Of a stretch of 64,000 nt of DNA, positions 1-8,137 are shown piece by piece. Position 1 is the stretch's first letter. Every line of letters starts with the position of its first letter. Source of the stretch: CAVQGZ01 sp942491665 (GTDB lineage: Bacteria > Actinomycetota > Actinomycetes > Jiangellales > Jiangellaceae); NCBI GenBank assembly GCA_942491665.1, contig CALOBR010000021.1, positions 306,596 through 370,595 of the forward strand. Reading direction: 5' to 3'. The translations under genes were made by a program, and so were the position numbers. The notes below the pieces were generated by a model. It was not told the origin of the DNA and ran no database searches. It saw nothing but the letters and a program-made list of their open reading frames with translations.

Positions 1-71
1 CGCCCGTGGTGGGCCAGCCAGGGCAGGTGCGTGTGCAGCACCAGCGCGAAGGTGCCGACCGGCCGGCTCAC
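1..71 (-). CDS. GH57-type glycoside hydrolase / glucan branching enzyme, 5' end only
   Basis: Only the first 23 or so codons lie in the window. The frame starts at a GTG (71-69) that overlaps the TGA stop of the next gene (GTGA), so the two are translationally coupled. The visible peptide contains GTFALVLHTHLPWLAHHG, which is typical of the amino-terminus of actinobacterial GH57 enzymes of the 1,4-alpha-glucan branching type, where the LH-H-P motif belongs to the catalytic fold. In mycobacteria a GH57 gene sits beside a methyltransferase and etfBA, as here. The family call rests on this short N-terminus plus synteny. Confidence 0.6.
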   Translation of the reverse strand, partial: MSRPVGTFALVLHTHLPWLAHHG

Positions 72-814
72 CGGGCCCGTCCGATGCCCAGCAGGTCGCG
101 GCTGTCGTCGGTCTCCCCGCGGATCACGAAGTCGTCCGTGCGGATGTCGCGTACGGCAGCGGCGAGATCGCGTGCCCACTCCTGCGGCGGGGCGGCGATC
201 TGGGCGTCGACGATGCTGCCGTGCTCCGCCTCCCACGCTCGCAACGGAGCAGCGTGGTGGACTCCGCTCACCGTCACGTCGTCGAAAGCCGCGCCGAGCA
301 GGCTGCCCAGCTCGTCGGTGTCGAGCTCACGGTGGTGAAAGACGTTGCCGGGAGGGAAGGTGAGCCGGTTCGGCGTGCTCAGCACGACCAGCCCACCGGG
401 ACGAAGCACACGCGCGCACTCGGCGACGAAGCGGTCCTGGTCCCACAGGTGCTCGACCGTCTGCAGGCTCACCACGACATCGGTCGTGCCGGTGCCGAGG
501 GGCAGCGCGACGAGGTTGGCGCGCACTGCCGGCAGGCCCGGATACGCCGTCGCGAGGTGCTGGGCCGTCCAGGTGTCGTAGTCGAGGGCGAGCACGCGTG
601 CGCCGGCCTGGGCCAGAAGGGCAGCGCCGAAGCCCTCGCCGCAGCCGGCGTCGAGGACGTCCGGCGAGCGTCCGAGCCGTGCCGCCTCGTCGCCCACCAG
701 ACCGACGACGTGCTGGTAGACGACCTCGTGACGGCGAAACCAGTAGTTCTCGTGCCAGATGCCACCAACGGTGCGCTCTCCCGTGATCGGCAGCGAGTCG
801 GGCACGCCCGCCAC
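68..814 (-). CDS. Class I SAM-dependent methyltransferase
   Basis: A 248-residue intact protein starting at GTG (814). The SAM-binding motif I is VLDAGCGEGFGAALLA around residue 52. The acidic end of the second strand is ALDYD, and the post-motif regions are VVSLQTVEHLWD and VLRPGGLVVLSTPNR, all standard for Methyltransf_11/25-like Rossmann enzymes. The substrate cannot be read from the sequence. Its neighbours are a GH57 glucan enzyme, coupled by GTGA overlap, and the histidine kinase gene one base upstream. In mycobacteria the equivalent gene lies in the methylglucose lipopolysaccharide/polymethylated polysaccharide locus, so a sugar or polysaccharide methyltransferase role is a reasonable inference only. 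Confidence 0.85.
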   Translation of the reverse strand: MAGVPDSLPITGERTVGGIWHENYWFRRHEVVYQHVVGLVGDEAARLGRSPDVLDAGCGEGFGAALLAQAGARVLALDYDTWTAQHLATAYPGLPAVRANLVALPLGTGTTDVVVSLQTVEHLWDQDRFVAECARVLRPGGLVVLSTPNRLTFPPGNVFHHRELDTDELGSLLGAAFDDVTVSGVHHAAPLRAWEAEHGSIVDAQIAAPPQEWARDLAAAVRDIRTDDFVIRGETDDSRDLLGIGRAR

Positions 815-815
815 C

Positions 816-2210
816 CTACGAGACGGCCTGGCTGCGGCGGTCGAACGTGTCGGGGTGGTCTCGGTGCGAAGGCAGATGCACGACGACGCGGGTGCCGCCG
901 TCAGGACTGCTCGTCACCGCGACGTCGCCGTGGTGGGCATCGACCAGCCTGCGCACCACCGCGAGGCCGATGCCGCTCCCCGGCGTTCCAGCGGCGTTCG
1001 ACCCGCGGTAGCGGCGCTCGAAAACCTGCGCCCGCTCGGGCTCGGGGATTCCCGGTCCGGAGTCGTCGCACATCAGGAAGACCTCGTCTGTGTCCGTACC
1101 GGTACGCAGGGTGCACCGGTCCCCCGCTCGGCAGTGGCGGACGCAGTTGTCCAGCAGGTTCGCCGCCACTTGCCCCAGACGGTCCGGGTCACCGAGCGTC
1201 GGTGCGTCGTCGGCGACGACCTGGAGCCGGATTCCGGCAGCCTCGAACGCTGCGCGACGCGCCTCCGCGGCCTGTGTCGCGACCGTTGCGAGGTTGATCG
1301 GGGCCGAGCGCAGGAGCTGCGGCAGCTCTGCCTCGGCCAGGTTCCCCAGGTCGTCGACGACTCGCGCCAGCCGCAGCGTCTCGTCGTGCAGGGTCGCCAG
1401 GGCCTCAGGGTCCGCGGGCATGTACCCGTCCCTCATCTCCTCCAGCTGCCCCTGGACTACGGCGAGCGGGTTGCGCAGCTCGTGGGCGACGTCGGCGACC
1501 ATGCGCTGCTGAGACTCCTCGCTGCGATCCACTGCTTCCGCCATGGTGTCCAGGGCACTGGCCAGGCGACGAACCTCGGACACGCGAGAGTGCAGATCGG
1601 TCCGGACATGCCGATCACCGTCGGCGTACCGCTCGGCGGTGTCGGTCAGGTCCGAGAGCGGGCTAGACAGCCGTCGTGCCAGGAACCAGCCGACTACGGT
1701 TGCGGCGAGCAGGGCGATCCCGCCGGCCAGCAGGGTCCATCCCCACAAGAAGTCGTGCGCGCGGTGTGCCGCCGCTTGCTCGGAGATGAACAGGAGCCGG
1801 CCGGTGCCGACGGTCTCGCCCCCGCTGGTGATGGGGAGGGTGATGATGTCGCTGGCGCGATCCTCTGGTCCTTCCCCGCGCCCTCGGTCGACCCCAGGTG
1901 GCGGTCCGGTGACGGTGGTGCCGTCAGCGGCCATGATGGTAAGGAGTGCCCCGACACCGTCCGCGGTGCTCAGGGAGTGCGTGAGATCGGCGCCGGCCCA
2001 TCCGCCGGCATCGCCGTACGCCACGCCGGCCAGCGCCGCGGACTCGGCGGCGACGGCCTCGCGCTCGGGACGGTCGAGCTCGTCCAGGGTGGTGCCGACA
2101 CCCAGCTGCTCGACGGCCAGCAGGACGCCGACGGCGACGAGGCTCAGTACGGCGAACGCAGCGATCAGCTGGACACGCAGCGGCACGCCTCGCCTAGGTG
2201 TGGCGGTCAT
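816..2210 (-). CDS. Sensor histidine kinase (HAMP, HisKA, HATPase_c)
   Basis: An intact protein of about 464 residues, started at ATG 2210, which overlaps the end of the response regulator gene by 17 bases. It has an N-terminal membrane segment (LIAAFAVLSLVAVGVLLAV), an extracytoplasmic loop of about 120 residues, a second membrane segment (LLAGGIALLAATVVGWFLA), a HAMP linker, a phosphoacceptor H-box MVADVAHELRNPLAVVQG, an N-box NLLDNCVRH, and G-boxes DDSGPGIP and GSGIGLAVVRR. It should autophosphorylate on His in response to an envelope signal and pass phosphate to the adjacent regulator. Its domain order resembles BaeS-like kinases. The loop lacks cysteines and gives no clue to the ligand. 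Confidence 0.93.
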   Translation of the reverse strand: MTATPRRGVPLRVQLIAAFAVLSLVAVGVLLAVEQLGVGTTLDELDRPEREAVAAESAALAGVAYGDAGGWAGADLTHSLSTADGVGALLTIMAADGTTVTGPPPGVDRGRGEGPEDRASDIITLPITSGGETVGTGRLLFISEQAAAHRAHDFLWGWTLLAGGIALLAATVVGWFLARRLSSPLSDLTDTAERYADGDRHVRTDLHSRVSEVRRLASALDTMAEAVDRSEESQQRMVADVAHELRNPLAVVQGQLEEMRDGYMPADPEALATLHDETLRLARVVDDLGNLAEAELPQLLRSAPINLATVATQAAEARRAAFEAAGIRLQVVADDAPTLGDPDRLGQVAANLLDNCVRHCRAGDRCTLRTGTDTDEVFLMCDDSGPGIPEPERAQVFERRYRGSNAAGTPGSGIGLAVVRRLVDAHHGDVAVTSSPDGGTRVVVHLPSHRDHPDTFDRRSQAVS

Positions 2211-2898
2211 GTCCCAGCCCCATCCGGTAGCCCACGCCGGCCACGGTCTGCACGATCGTCGCCGAATCAGCATGCTCGCCGAGCTTGTGCCGCAAGTTCT
2301 TCACGTGGCTGTCGATCGTCCGCTCGTACCCGGAGAACTCGTAGCCTCGCAGCCGGTTGGCAAGCTCGTACCGGGTGAAGACCCGCCCGGGGCTGGCTGC
2401 CATGGTCATCAGGAGGCTCCACTCCGTCGGGGTGAGGAGAACGGGATGCCCGTCGATGCTCGCCTCGTGGCGATCCTGGTTGATCACCAGCCGCCCTTCG
2501 CCCAGGCTGACACGTGAGCGGTGGGTGGACGAGCCCATGTCCGATCGGTGCAGCACCGCCTTGACACGCAGCACCAGCTCCCGAGGGCTGAACGGTTTCG
2601 CGACGTAGTCGGCCGCACCGAGCTCGAGGCCGCGGATCCGGTCGCTCACCTGCCCCCGAGCTGTGAGCACCACGACCGGGACGTCGTCCTTCGCCGCCGC
2701 GGTCAACACCTCTTCGCCGTCAACGTCGGGCAGTCCCAGGTCGAGGACCACGACGTCGATGGGCTGCTCGGCCAGGCAGCTCAACGCCTCCGCGCCGGAG
2801 TCGGTCGCCACGACGCTGAAACCCTCGCGCTCCAAGTAGCGACGAACGAGCTCGCGGACGCCTCGTTCGTCCTCCACCACCAACGCGTTACCGATCAT
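2194..2898 (-). CDS. OmpR/PhoB-family response regulator
   Basis: Chosen start ATG 2898 gives a 234-residue protein beginning MIGNALVVEDERGVREL, which fits the receiver domain exactly; upstream in-frame sequence is not regulator-like. The acidic pocket is VVEDE, the phosphoacceptor Asp lies in VVLDLGLPDVDGEE, the switch Thr in VVLTARG and the conserved Lys in YVAKPFSPREL. The C-terminal half is a winged-helix DNA-binding domain with the typical LTPTEWSLL and RTIDSHVKNLRHKLG signatures. It is transcribed first, with the kinase gene overlapping its 3' end. A pair of 11-bp-spaced direct repeats just upstream (2940-2959) is a plausible autoregulatory site shared with the divergent secreted-protein gene. 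Confidence 0.93.
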   Translation of the reverse strand: MIGNALVVEDERGVRELVRRYLEREGFSVVATDSGAEALSCLAEQPIDVVVLDLGLPDVDGEEVLTAAAKDDVPVVVLTARGQVSDRIRGLELGAADYVAKPFSPRELVLRVKAVLHRSDMGSSTHRSRVSLGEGRLVINQDRHEASIDGHPVLLTPTEWSLLMTMAASPGRVFTRYELANRLRGYEFSGYERTIDSHVKNLRHKLGEHADSATIVQTVAGVGYRMGLGHDRHT

Positions 2899-2939
2899 CA
2901 CCCTCTGGATACGGCCGAGCGACGCCGGTCGGTAGGGAC

Positions 2940-2959
2940 TTTCTCCACCATTTCTCCAC
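2940..2959. promoter_or_regulatory. Direct repeat TTTCTCCAC, 11-bp spacing: candidate response-regulator box
   Basis: TTTCTCCAC occurs at 2940-2948 and again, perfectly, at 2951-2959, followed by a partial third copy (TTTCC). The spacing of 11 bp is one helical turn, the usual arrangement for tandem OmpR/PhoB-type dimers. The repeats lie in the 140-bp gap between the divergent response regulator gene (start 2898) and the secreted-protein gene (start 3039). Binding is inferred from geometry and position only. Confidence 0.45.
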
Positions 2960-3038
2960 ATTTCCTTCGACGGACCTCCACAACCCGGACGGACTCTGGG
3001 GGTAACCGAACGGGGAGACGGAGAAGGGGTGAGTCGTC

Positions 3039-4181
3039 ATGGCGATCTTGAAACGACTACTGGCGGTCCTGGTGGCGGTCCTGCTGATAGCGGTACCGGC
3101 CACCTTGGCGCAGGGTGCGCCGGGAGGTGGCCCAGGCAAGCCGCCGGGTGCGGGCAACGGGGGCGGCGGCAACGGAGGCGGCGGCAACGGGGGCGGGAAG
3201 GCGAACCCCGGCAACAAGCTGGGTGACCTCTACGCCGACCTCATGGTGCTCGCGCGCTATGCCGACGGCACGCCGATCACCGTGACGCACGGCGACGAGA
3301 CGTGCCTGCAGCCGATCACGCCGACCCCGGTGGGAGACCTGGTGAACGGCTCTGGCGTCTATCCGTACGAGCAGGACATGTACTACATCCCCCTCGTTGG
3401 GGACCAGATGGCGGTCATGGCTGAGGAAGACGACGAGGACGAGCTCGAGCCGTGCGACGTGCAGGCCGAGTACGCGGACCTCGTGGAGGAGGTCGACCTG
3501 GGTCGGCTCAACCTCGGCCGCGCTCCGGAGCGAGTGCTGACCAAGCAGCTGCGCGACGTCCAGGTGTTCCTCACCAGCGGGGACATCGGACTCGACGCGT
3601 CGGGCCGCTTCACCAGGAGCATCGACGACGTCGTGGTCCAGACACTGGACTCGCCGCTGGCGAACCTCGCGGCGTACCAGTCCATCCTCGAGACAGGGAT
3701 GATCGGGGAGATCGGCATCCCGAACCTGGAGCCCGACTTCGACCTGTCCTTCTGGGAGCTGACAGCGGCACAGTTCGGGGCGGCGGCGCCCAAGGATGCG
3801 TTCACCATCACGGTCGACACGGTGCAGTACTTGAACCGCATCCTCGGGATCCCGCTCCAGCAGGACTGGGATGGGGTGACAACGATCGGCAGCGAGACCG
3901 GTGAGGTCTTCGTGAGCTTCGCTGGCTTCGCCTACGACCGTGACGAGACGTTCCCCGGCTGCGCCAGGTACCGGGTGCTCAACGACGACGGCACCTGGTA
4001 CGACGAGACCAAGGCCCTGACGGAGGTGGTGCCGTTCACCGGAACCGGCCAAGGCTCTGGGGTGGACGGGTACGCCAAGTTCGCCGAGGACGCGCGCAAG
4101 GTCCTCGTGTGGACACACGACGCCGAGCTGCTCCTCGAGGTCGACTTCATCACGCACAACGAGGTGTGCCCGACGCAGTAG
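3039..4181 (+). CDS. Secreted Gly-rich N-terminus protein of unknown function
   Basis: A 380-residue intact protein with a clear signal peptide (MAILKRLLAVLVAVLLIAVP, cleavage near ATLAQG-A), then a low-complexity stretch of GGGGN repeats at about residues 38-52, and a globular domain of about 320 residues. I do not recognise the domain. It holds four cysteines after the signal peptide, an acidic EEDDEDELEP patch, and several hydrophobic strand-like segments. The start ATG is preceded by a purine-rich GGAGAAGGGG. It is divergent from the two-component genes and followed by a strong hairpin at 4192-4223 and a second secreted-protein gene, so it may be a target of that regulator. Confidence 0.75.
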   Translation: MAILKRLLAVLVAVLLIAVPATLAQGAPGGGPGKPPGAGNGGGGNGGGGNGGGKANPGNKLGDLYADLMVLARYADGTPITVTHGDETCLQPITPTPVGDLVNGSGVYPYEQDMYYIPLVGDQMAVMAEEDDEDELEPCDVQAEYADLVEEVDLGRLNLGRAPERVLTKQLRDVQVFLTSGDIGLDASGRFTRSIDDVVVQTLDSPLANLAAYQSILETGMIGEIGIPNLEPDFDLSFWELTAAQFGAAAPKDAFTITVDTVQYLNRILGIPLQQDWDGVTTIGSETGEVFVSFAGFAYDRDETFPGCARYRVLNDDGTWYDETKALTEVVPFTGTGQGSGVDGYAKFAEDARKVLVWTHDAELLLEVDFITHNEVCPTQ

Positions 4182-4191
4182 CCGCACGCTA

Positions 4192-4223
4192 GGTGGCCCG
4201 GGGTGAGCATCACCCGGGCCACC
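4192..4223 (+). terminator. Strong hairpin between the two secreted-protein genes
   Basis: GGTGGCCCGGGGTGA is followed, after a three-base loop, by TCACCCGGGCCACC, forming a stem of about 14 bp with one bulged G. It lies 11 bases after the stop at 4181 and lacks a T tract, as is usual for actinobacterial terminators. It may attenuate readthrough into the gene at 4253. Confidence 0.6.
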
Positions 4224-4252
4224 GGTCCGCCAGTTGACGAAAGGGGTATGAC

Positions 4253-4917
4253 ATGCGTAAGCAGATAGGGGTAGCGCTCGGCGCGGCGGCCCTGGCGATC
4301 GCCGGGACGATTCCCGCCGCGGCGGCCATGGGGCAGGGGCCGGGACACGACCTGGACAACGCCAGAGGGGTCAACGTCCTCGCGCACGCCGACAGCGCGG
4401 ACTACTCACTCGCCTTCACGTCGCACACGTCCAAGAAGGGTGACGCCCACGGGTCGATCGACTTCCGCACGGACGGCGTAGCGCTGACCCAGCTCGACCT
4501 GCATCGCCTGGCCATGGTCACGGCCGATGCTGCAGAGGCCAACGGGTGCAAGCACGGCGCCATGTGGATCGCCCGTGGCACGGCTCTGTTCAACGGCACT
4601 GAACAGGTGCGGGTCTGGGTCGACCTCCAGGACCGCGACGAGACAAGCGACCTCGTGCGGATCCGTTCCATGGCGCTGAAAGACCACGACGGGCACAGCG
4701 ACGGAACGGACGACCACGGCACCGAGCCGGGGGCACACCGGTGCGCCGGGGGCAGCAACCGGTGGCGGCCACGACGACGGGACCGACGACGACGGGCACG
4801 AGTGGGTGCAGCGGCGGCGGTTCGCCATGGCTGTACCGCTCGCACTGGTTCGATGTGCGCGACGTCAACGTGAACTGCAAGGGGTACGCGATCGACGAGT
4901 GGTGCGAGAAGAAGTAG
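4253..4917 (+). CDS. Secreted protein of unknown function, frame broken near 4735
   Basis: The first frame starts at ATG 4253 with a signal peptide (MRKQIGVALGAAALAIAGTI, cleavage near PAAAA-MG) and runs about 160 residues to a Gly/Thr-rich linker. There the frame shifts, and the continuation ends at the TAG at 4915 with a compact tail (SPWLYRSHWFDVRDVNVNC, then an EWCEKK end) carrying two cysteines. The two parts read naturally as one secreted protein. I do not recognise a family. It is preceded by AAAGGGG, lies downstream of another secreted protein and is closed by the hairpin at 4928-4964. The broken frame sits in a repetitive ACGACG tract, a likely error site. Confidence 0.6.
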
Positions 4918-4927
4918 CCGAGACGTG

Positions 4928-4964
4928 CAGCCGCCGGGTGTTGACCCCTTGCGCCCGGCGGCTG
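4928..4964 (+). terminator. Perfect 11-bp stem hairpin
   Basis: CAGCCGCCGGG (4928-4938) is the exact reverse complement of CCCGGCGGCTG (4954-4964), with a 15-base loop. It starts 11 bases after the stop of the second secreted protein and separates this locus from etfBA. Confidence 0.7.
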
Positions 4965-5101
4965 TCGCGCGCCTGGGCAGGTGTGACGCGTTCCTCCGCG
5001 GCCTGTGCGCGCTCGCGCCCTACTGGCGAGTAACATAGGACCCACCGCCCGGACGTTGTCTGGGCCGACACCACGTCGGCGCTCGCAAGGAGGCCCTACA
5101 C

Positions 5102-5884
5102 ATGAAGATCGTCGTCCTGTGCAAGTACGTCCCGAACGCCATCTCCGAACGCAAGTTCGTCGACGGCGACTTCACCACCGACCGGGTGGGGGTGGACGGC
5201 CTTCTCTCCGAGCTCGACGAGTACGCCGTCGAGGAGGCCATGAAGATCAAGGAGGCGGGCGAGGCCACCATCACCGTCCTCACCGTCGGACCTCCGCCGG
5301 CCGCGGACGCCGTCCGCAAGGCCCTGCAGATGGGCGCCGACGCCGGCGTGCACATCGTGGACGACGCCATGCACGGCTCGGACGCGCTGGCCACCTCGCT
5401 GGTGATCGCGAAGGCGCTGGAGAAGATCGGCGAGTACGACATGGTGATGGCCGGCATGGCCTCCACCGACGGTGAGATGGGCGTCGTACCCGCCATGGTC
5501 GCCGAGCGGCTCGGTATCGCCCACGTCGGCTACCTGGGCAACGTCGAGGTCGCCGACGGCACGGTCAAGGGTCGCCGCGACGGCGATGCCGCCGTCGAGC
5601 ACGTCACCGCCCCGCTCCCGGCTGTCGTCGGTGTGACCGACCAGATCAACGACCCGCGCTACCCCTCGTTCAAGGGGATCATGGCTGCGAAGAAGAAGCC
5701 GGTCGAGACGTGGAGCCTCGCCGACCTGGGCGTCTCGCCCGCGGACGTCGGGCTGTCGGCAGCGTGGACGTCGGTGTCGCAGATAGAGAAGCGGCCGCCG
5801 CGCAGCCACGGCGAGGTCGTGGCCGACGAGGGCGACGGCGGCGCCAAGCTCGTCGAGTTCCTCGCGTCCAAGAAGTTCGTCTGA
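5102..5884 (+). CDS. etfB: Electron transfer flavoprotein beta subunit
   Basis: A 260-residue intact protein beginning MKIVVLCKYVPNAISERKF, preceded by an excellent ribosome site (AAGGAGG). It has the ETF beta hallmarks: an adenosine-nucleotide-binding N-terminal fold, LTVGPPPAADAVRKALQMGAD, the AGMASTDGEMGVVPAMVAE region, and a C-terminal LxxRPP-like end. With EtfA it forms a soluble heterodimer carrying FAD and AMP that passes electrons from acyl-CoA and related dehydrogenases to the membrane quinone pool. Length and motifs are normal. etfA follows after 37 bases, so the two form an operon. Confidence 0.96.
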   Translation: MKIVVLCKYVPNAISERKFVDGDFTTDRVGVDGLLSELDEYAVEEAMKIKEAGEATITVLTVGPPPAADAVRKALQMGADAGVHIVDDAMHGSDALATSLVIAKALEKIGEYDMVMAGMASTDGEMGVVPAMVAERLGIAHVGYLGNVEVADGTVKGRRDGDAAVEHVTAPLPAVVGVTDQINDPRYPSFKGIMAAKKKPVETWSLADLGVSPADVGLSAAWTSVSQIEKRPPRSHGEVVADEGDGGAKLVEFLASKKFV

Positions 5885-5921
5885 GCCCCCGTCGACTGAT
5901 CTCATCCACAGGAGAACCGCT

Positions 5922-6878
5922 ATGAGCCCGATCCTCGTCCTGGTCGACCACCACGACGGCGCGGTCCGCAAGTCCACCACCGAGCTGCTCACCATCGCGC
6001 GGCGTCTCGGTGACCCCGTCGCCGTCGTCATCGGCCACGGCACCGACCTCGCCCTGCCGACGCTGAGCGCCTACGGCGCCACGTCGGTCGTCACGGTCGA
6101 CGCCCCCGACATCGACGACTACCTGATCGTCCCGCGCTCGGAGGCCCTGGCTGCGGCTATCGAGAAGGTGCAGCCCTCTGCAGTCCTGCTGACGTCGAAC
6201 GCCAAGACCAAGGAGATCGCCGCCCACCTGGCAGTCAAGCTCGAGTCGGGAATCATCACCGACGCGGTCGACGTTCAGCCTGGTCCGGACGGCCCGATCA
6301 CCACCCAGTCGGTGTTCGCCGGCAACTACGCCGTCCAGGCGACCGTCACCAAGGGCACCCCGATCATCACGATCAAGCCCAACGCGACGACGCCCGAGGA
6401 GGCTCCGGCCACCCCGAGCCAGGAGACGATCGAGGTCACCTTCTCCGAGCGGGCCCGCGCCGTGAAGGTCACCGACCACGCCCCGCGTGAGCGCACCGGG
6501 CGCCCTGACCTGAACGAGGCGGCCGTCGTCGTCTCCGGCGGTCGCGGCACCGGCGGTGACTTCGGCCCGGTCGAGCAGCTCGCCGACGCGCTGGGTGCGG
6601 CGGTCGGTGCGTCGCGGGCCGCCGTGGACTCCGGCTGGTACCCGCACGCGTTCCAGATCGGCCAGACCGGCCACGTCGTGTCGCCGCAGCTGTACGTGGC
6701 GGCCGGCATCTCCGGGGCGATCCAGCACCGCGCCGGCATGCAGACCGCGAAGACGATCGTCGCGGTGAACAAGGACGGCGAGGCGCCGATCCTTCAGCTG
6801 GCCGACTTCTCGGTGGTGGGTGACCTGTTCACGGTGCTGCCCCAGGCAACCGAGGAGATCAAGCGGCGCCAGGGCTGA
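5922..6878 (+). CDS. etfA: Electron transfer flavoprotein alpha subunit
   Basis: A 318-residue intact protein preceded by CAGGAGAA. The N-terminal domain (residues 1-190) packs on EtfB. The FAD domain shows the family signature VVVSGGRGTGG, then AVGASRAAVDSGWYPHAFQI, IGQTGHVVSPQLYVAAGISG and AIQHRAGM near the C-terminus, which line the FAD isoalloxazine and pyrophosphate. It acts with EtfB in the cytoplasm. Its reading frame is clean, unlike most genes of the next 28 kb, and it is followed by a strong terminator. Confidence 0.96.
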   Translation: MSPILVLVDHHDGAVRKSTTELLTIARRLGDPVAVVIGHGTDLALPTLSAYGATSVVTVDAPDIDDYLIVPRSEALAAAIEKVQPSAVLLTSNAKTKEIAAHLAVKLESGIITDAVDVQPGPDGPITTQSVFAGNYAVQATVTKGTPIITIKPNATTPEEAPATPSQETIEVTFSERARAVKVTDHAPRERTGRPDLNEAAVVVSGGRGTGGDFGPVEQLADALGAAVGASRAAVDSGWYPHAFQIGQTGHVVSPQLYVAAGISGAIQHRAGMQTAKTIVAVNKDGEAPILQLADFSVVGDLFTVLPQATEEIKRRQG

Positions 6879-6883
6879 GGCCG

Positions 6884-6925
6884 TACGGCGGACGGGTGAC
6901 CGAAGCCCGTCCGCCGTATTCTTCG
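6884..6925 (+). terminator. Intrinsic terminator after etfA
   Basis: TACGGCGGACGGG and CCCGTCCGCCGTA form a perfect 13-bp stem around a 9-base loop, followed by TTCTTC. It begins five bases after the etfA stop and ends just before the cysteine desulfurase start at 6931. Confidence 0.85.
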
Positions 6926-6930
6926 CACCG

Positions 6931-8136
6931 ATGATCACGCCCCGCGCCTACCTCGACCACGCCGCGACGACCCCGGTGCTGCCCGAGGTTGTCGACGCCG
7001 TGGCGGCGCAGATGGCGATCCGGGGGAACCCAACGTCGCTGCACGCCGACGGGCGGTTTGCCCGCCGTGGCGTCGAGGAGCACCGCGAACGCCTGGCGGC
7101 CGCTCTCGGCGCGCGCCCGGGCGACGTCGTGTTCACCGCCGGCGGCACCGAGGCCGACAACCTCGCGGTCAAGGGCCTGTACTGGGCGCGCCGCCAGCGC
7201 CGACCCCCGACGCACCCGCGTGCTCGTCAGCGCAGTCGAGCACCACGCGGTGCTCGACCCGGCCCTGTGGCTGGCCGAGCCCGAGGGCGCCGAGCGTCGA
7301 GCTGGCTCCCGGTCGACCACCTCGGCCGGGTCAGCACGACGGCGCTCGAGGCCGAGCGTCGCCGCCGACCCCGACTCGGTCGCCCTGGTCACGGTCATGT
7401 GGGCCAACAACGAGGTCGGCACGGTCCAGCCGGTCGAGACCATCGCAGCGATCGGCCGCGCGACTACGGCGTCCCGTTGCACTCCGACGCCGTCCAGGCG
7501 CTCGGCCAGCATGCCGGTCGACTTCGCGTCGAGCGGGCTGGACGCGGTCAGCCTGTCCGGGCACAAGCTCGGCGGCCCGATGGGCGTCGGTGCGCTGCTC
7601 GTGCCGCCGCGACCTCGACCTGGTGCCGGTGCTGCACGGCGGCGGCCAGGAGCGCGACGTCCGCTCCGGCACCCTCGACGCGGCCGCGATCGCCGGGTTC
7701 GCGCTCGCGGTCGAGCGAGCCGTCGCCGAGCAGGTGGAGAGCGCGCGGCCCACGGGCGCGGCTGCGCGACGACCTGGTCCGCCGGGTGCTGGCCGAGGTC
7801 GCCCGACGCCTCGCTCAACGGCGACCCCGACCCGGCCGGCCGGCTCCCCGGCAACGCCCACATCTCGTTCGCCGGATGCGAGGCCGACGCCCTGCTCATG
7901 CTGCTCGACGCGCGAGGCGTGTCGTGCTCGACCGGCAGCGCCTGCTCGGCCGGGGTGCCCAGCCCTGCCACGTGCTGCTCGCGATGGGCGACGACGACGC
8001 GCGCCGTCGCGTCGCTGCGGTTCTCCCTCGGTCACACCTCCACCCAGCAGGACGTGGACGCGCTGCTCGAGCGTCCTGCCCGGCGTCGTCGAGCCGGGCG
8101 CGGACCGCGGGCCGCCTCGCCGCCCGGGGGGCGTGA
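6931..8136 (+). CDS. Cysteine desulfurase (NifS/IscS-like), multiply frame-broken
   Basis: Reconstructed from all three frames. The N-terminus MITPRAYLDHAATTPVLPEV is followed by VVFTAGGTEADNLAVKG, then VTVMWANNEVGTVQPVE, the PLP-lysine region SLSGHKLGGPMGVGALLV, GGGQERDVRSGT, and the catalytic-Cys loop GVSCSTGSACSAG. The end is SLGHTSTQQDVDALLE. All key residues are present, and the total span equals a normal 400-residue class V PLP enzyme, but at least six single-base insertions or deletions split it. It takes sulfur from cysteine as a persulfide, and the following mnmA product is a natural recipient for tRNA thiolation. The intact motifs make decay unlikely; I regard the shifts as sequence errors. 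Confidence 0.88.
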   Translation: MITPRAYLDHAATTPVLPEVVDAVAAQMAIRGNPTSLHADGRFARRGVEEHRERLAAALGARPGDVVFTAGGTEADNLAVKGLYWARRQRRPPTHPRARQRSRAPRGARPGPVAGRARGRRASSWLPVDHLGRVSTTALEAERRRRPRLGRPGHGHVGQQRGRHGPAGRDHRSDRPRDYGVPLHSDAVQALGQHAGRLRVERAGRGQPVRAQARRPDGRRCAARAAATSTWCRCCTAAARSATSAPAPSTRPRSPGSRSRSSEPSPSRWRARGPRARLRDDLVRRVLAEVARRLAQRRPRPGRPAPRQRPHLVRRMRGRRPAHAARRARRVVLDRQRLLGRGAQPCHVLLAMGDDDARRRVAAVLPRSHLHPAGRGRAARASCPASSSRARTAGRLAARGA

Positions 8137-8137
8137 C

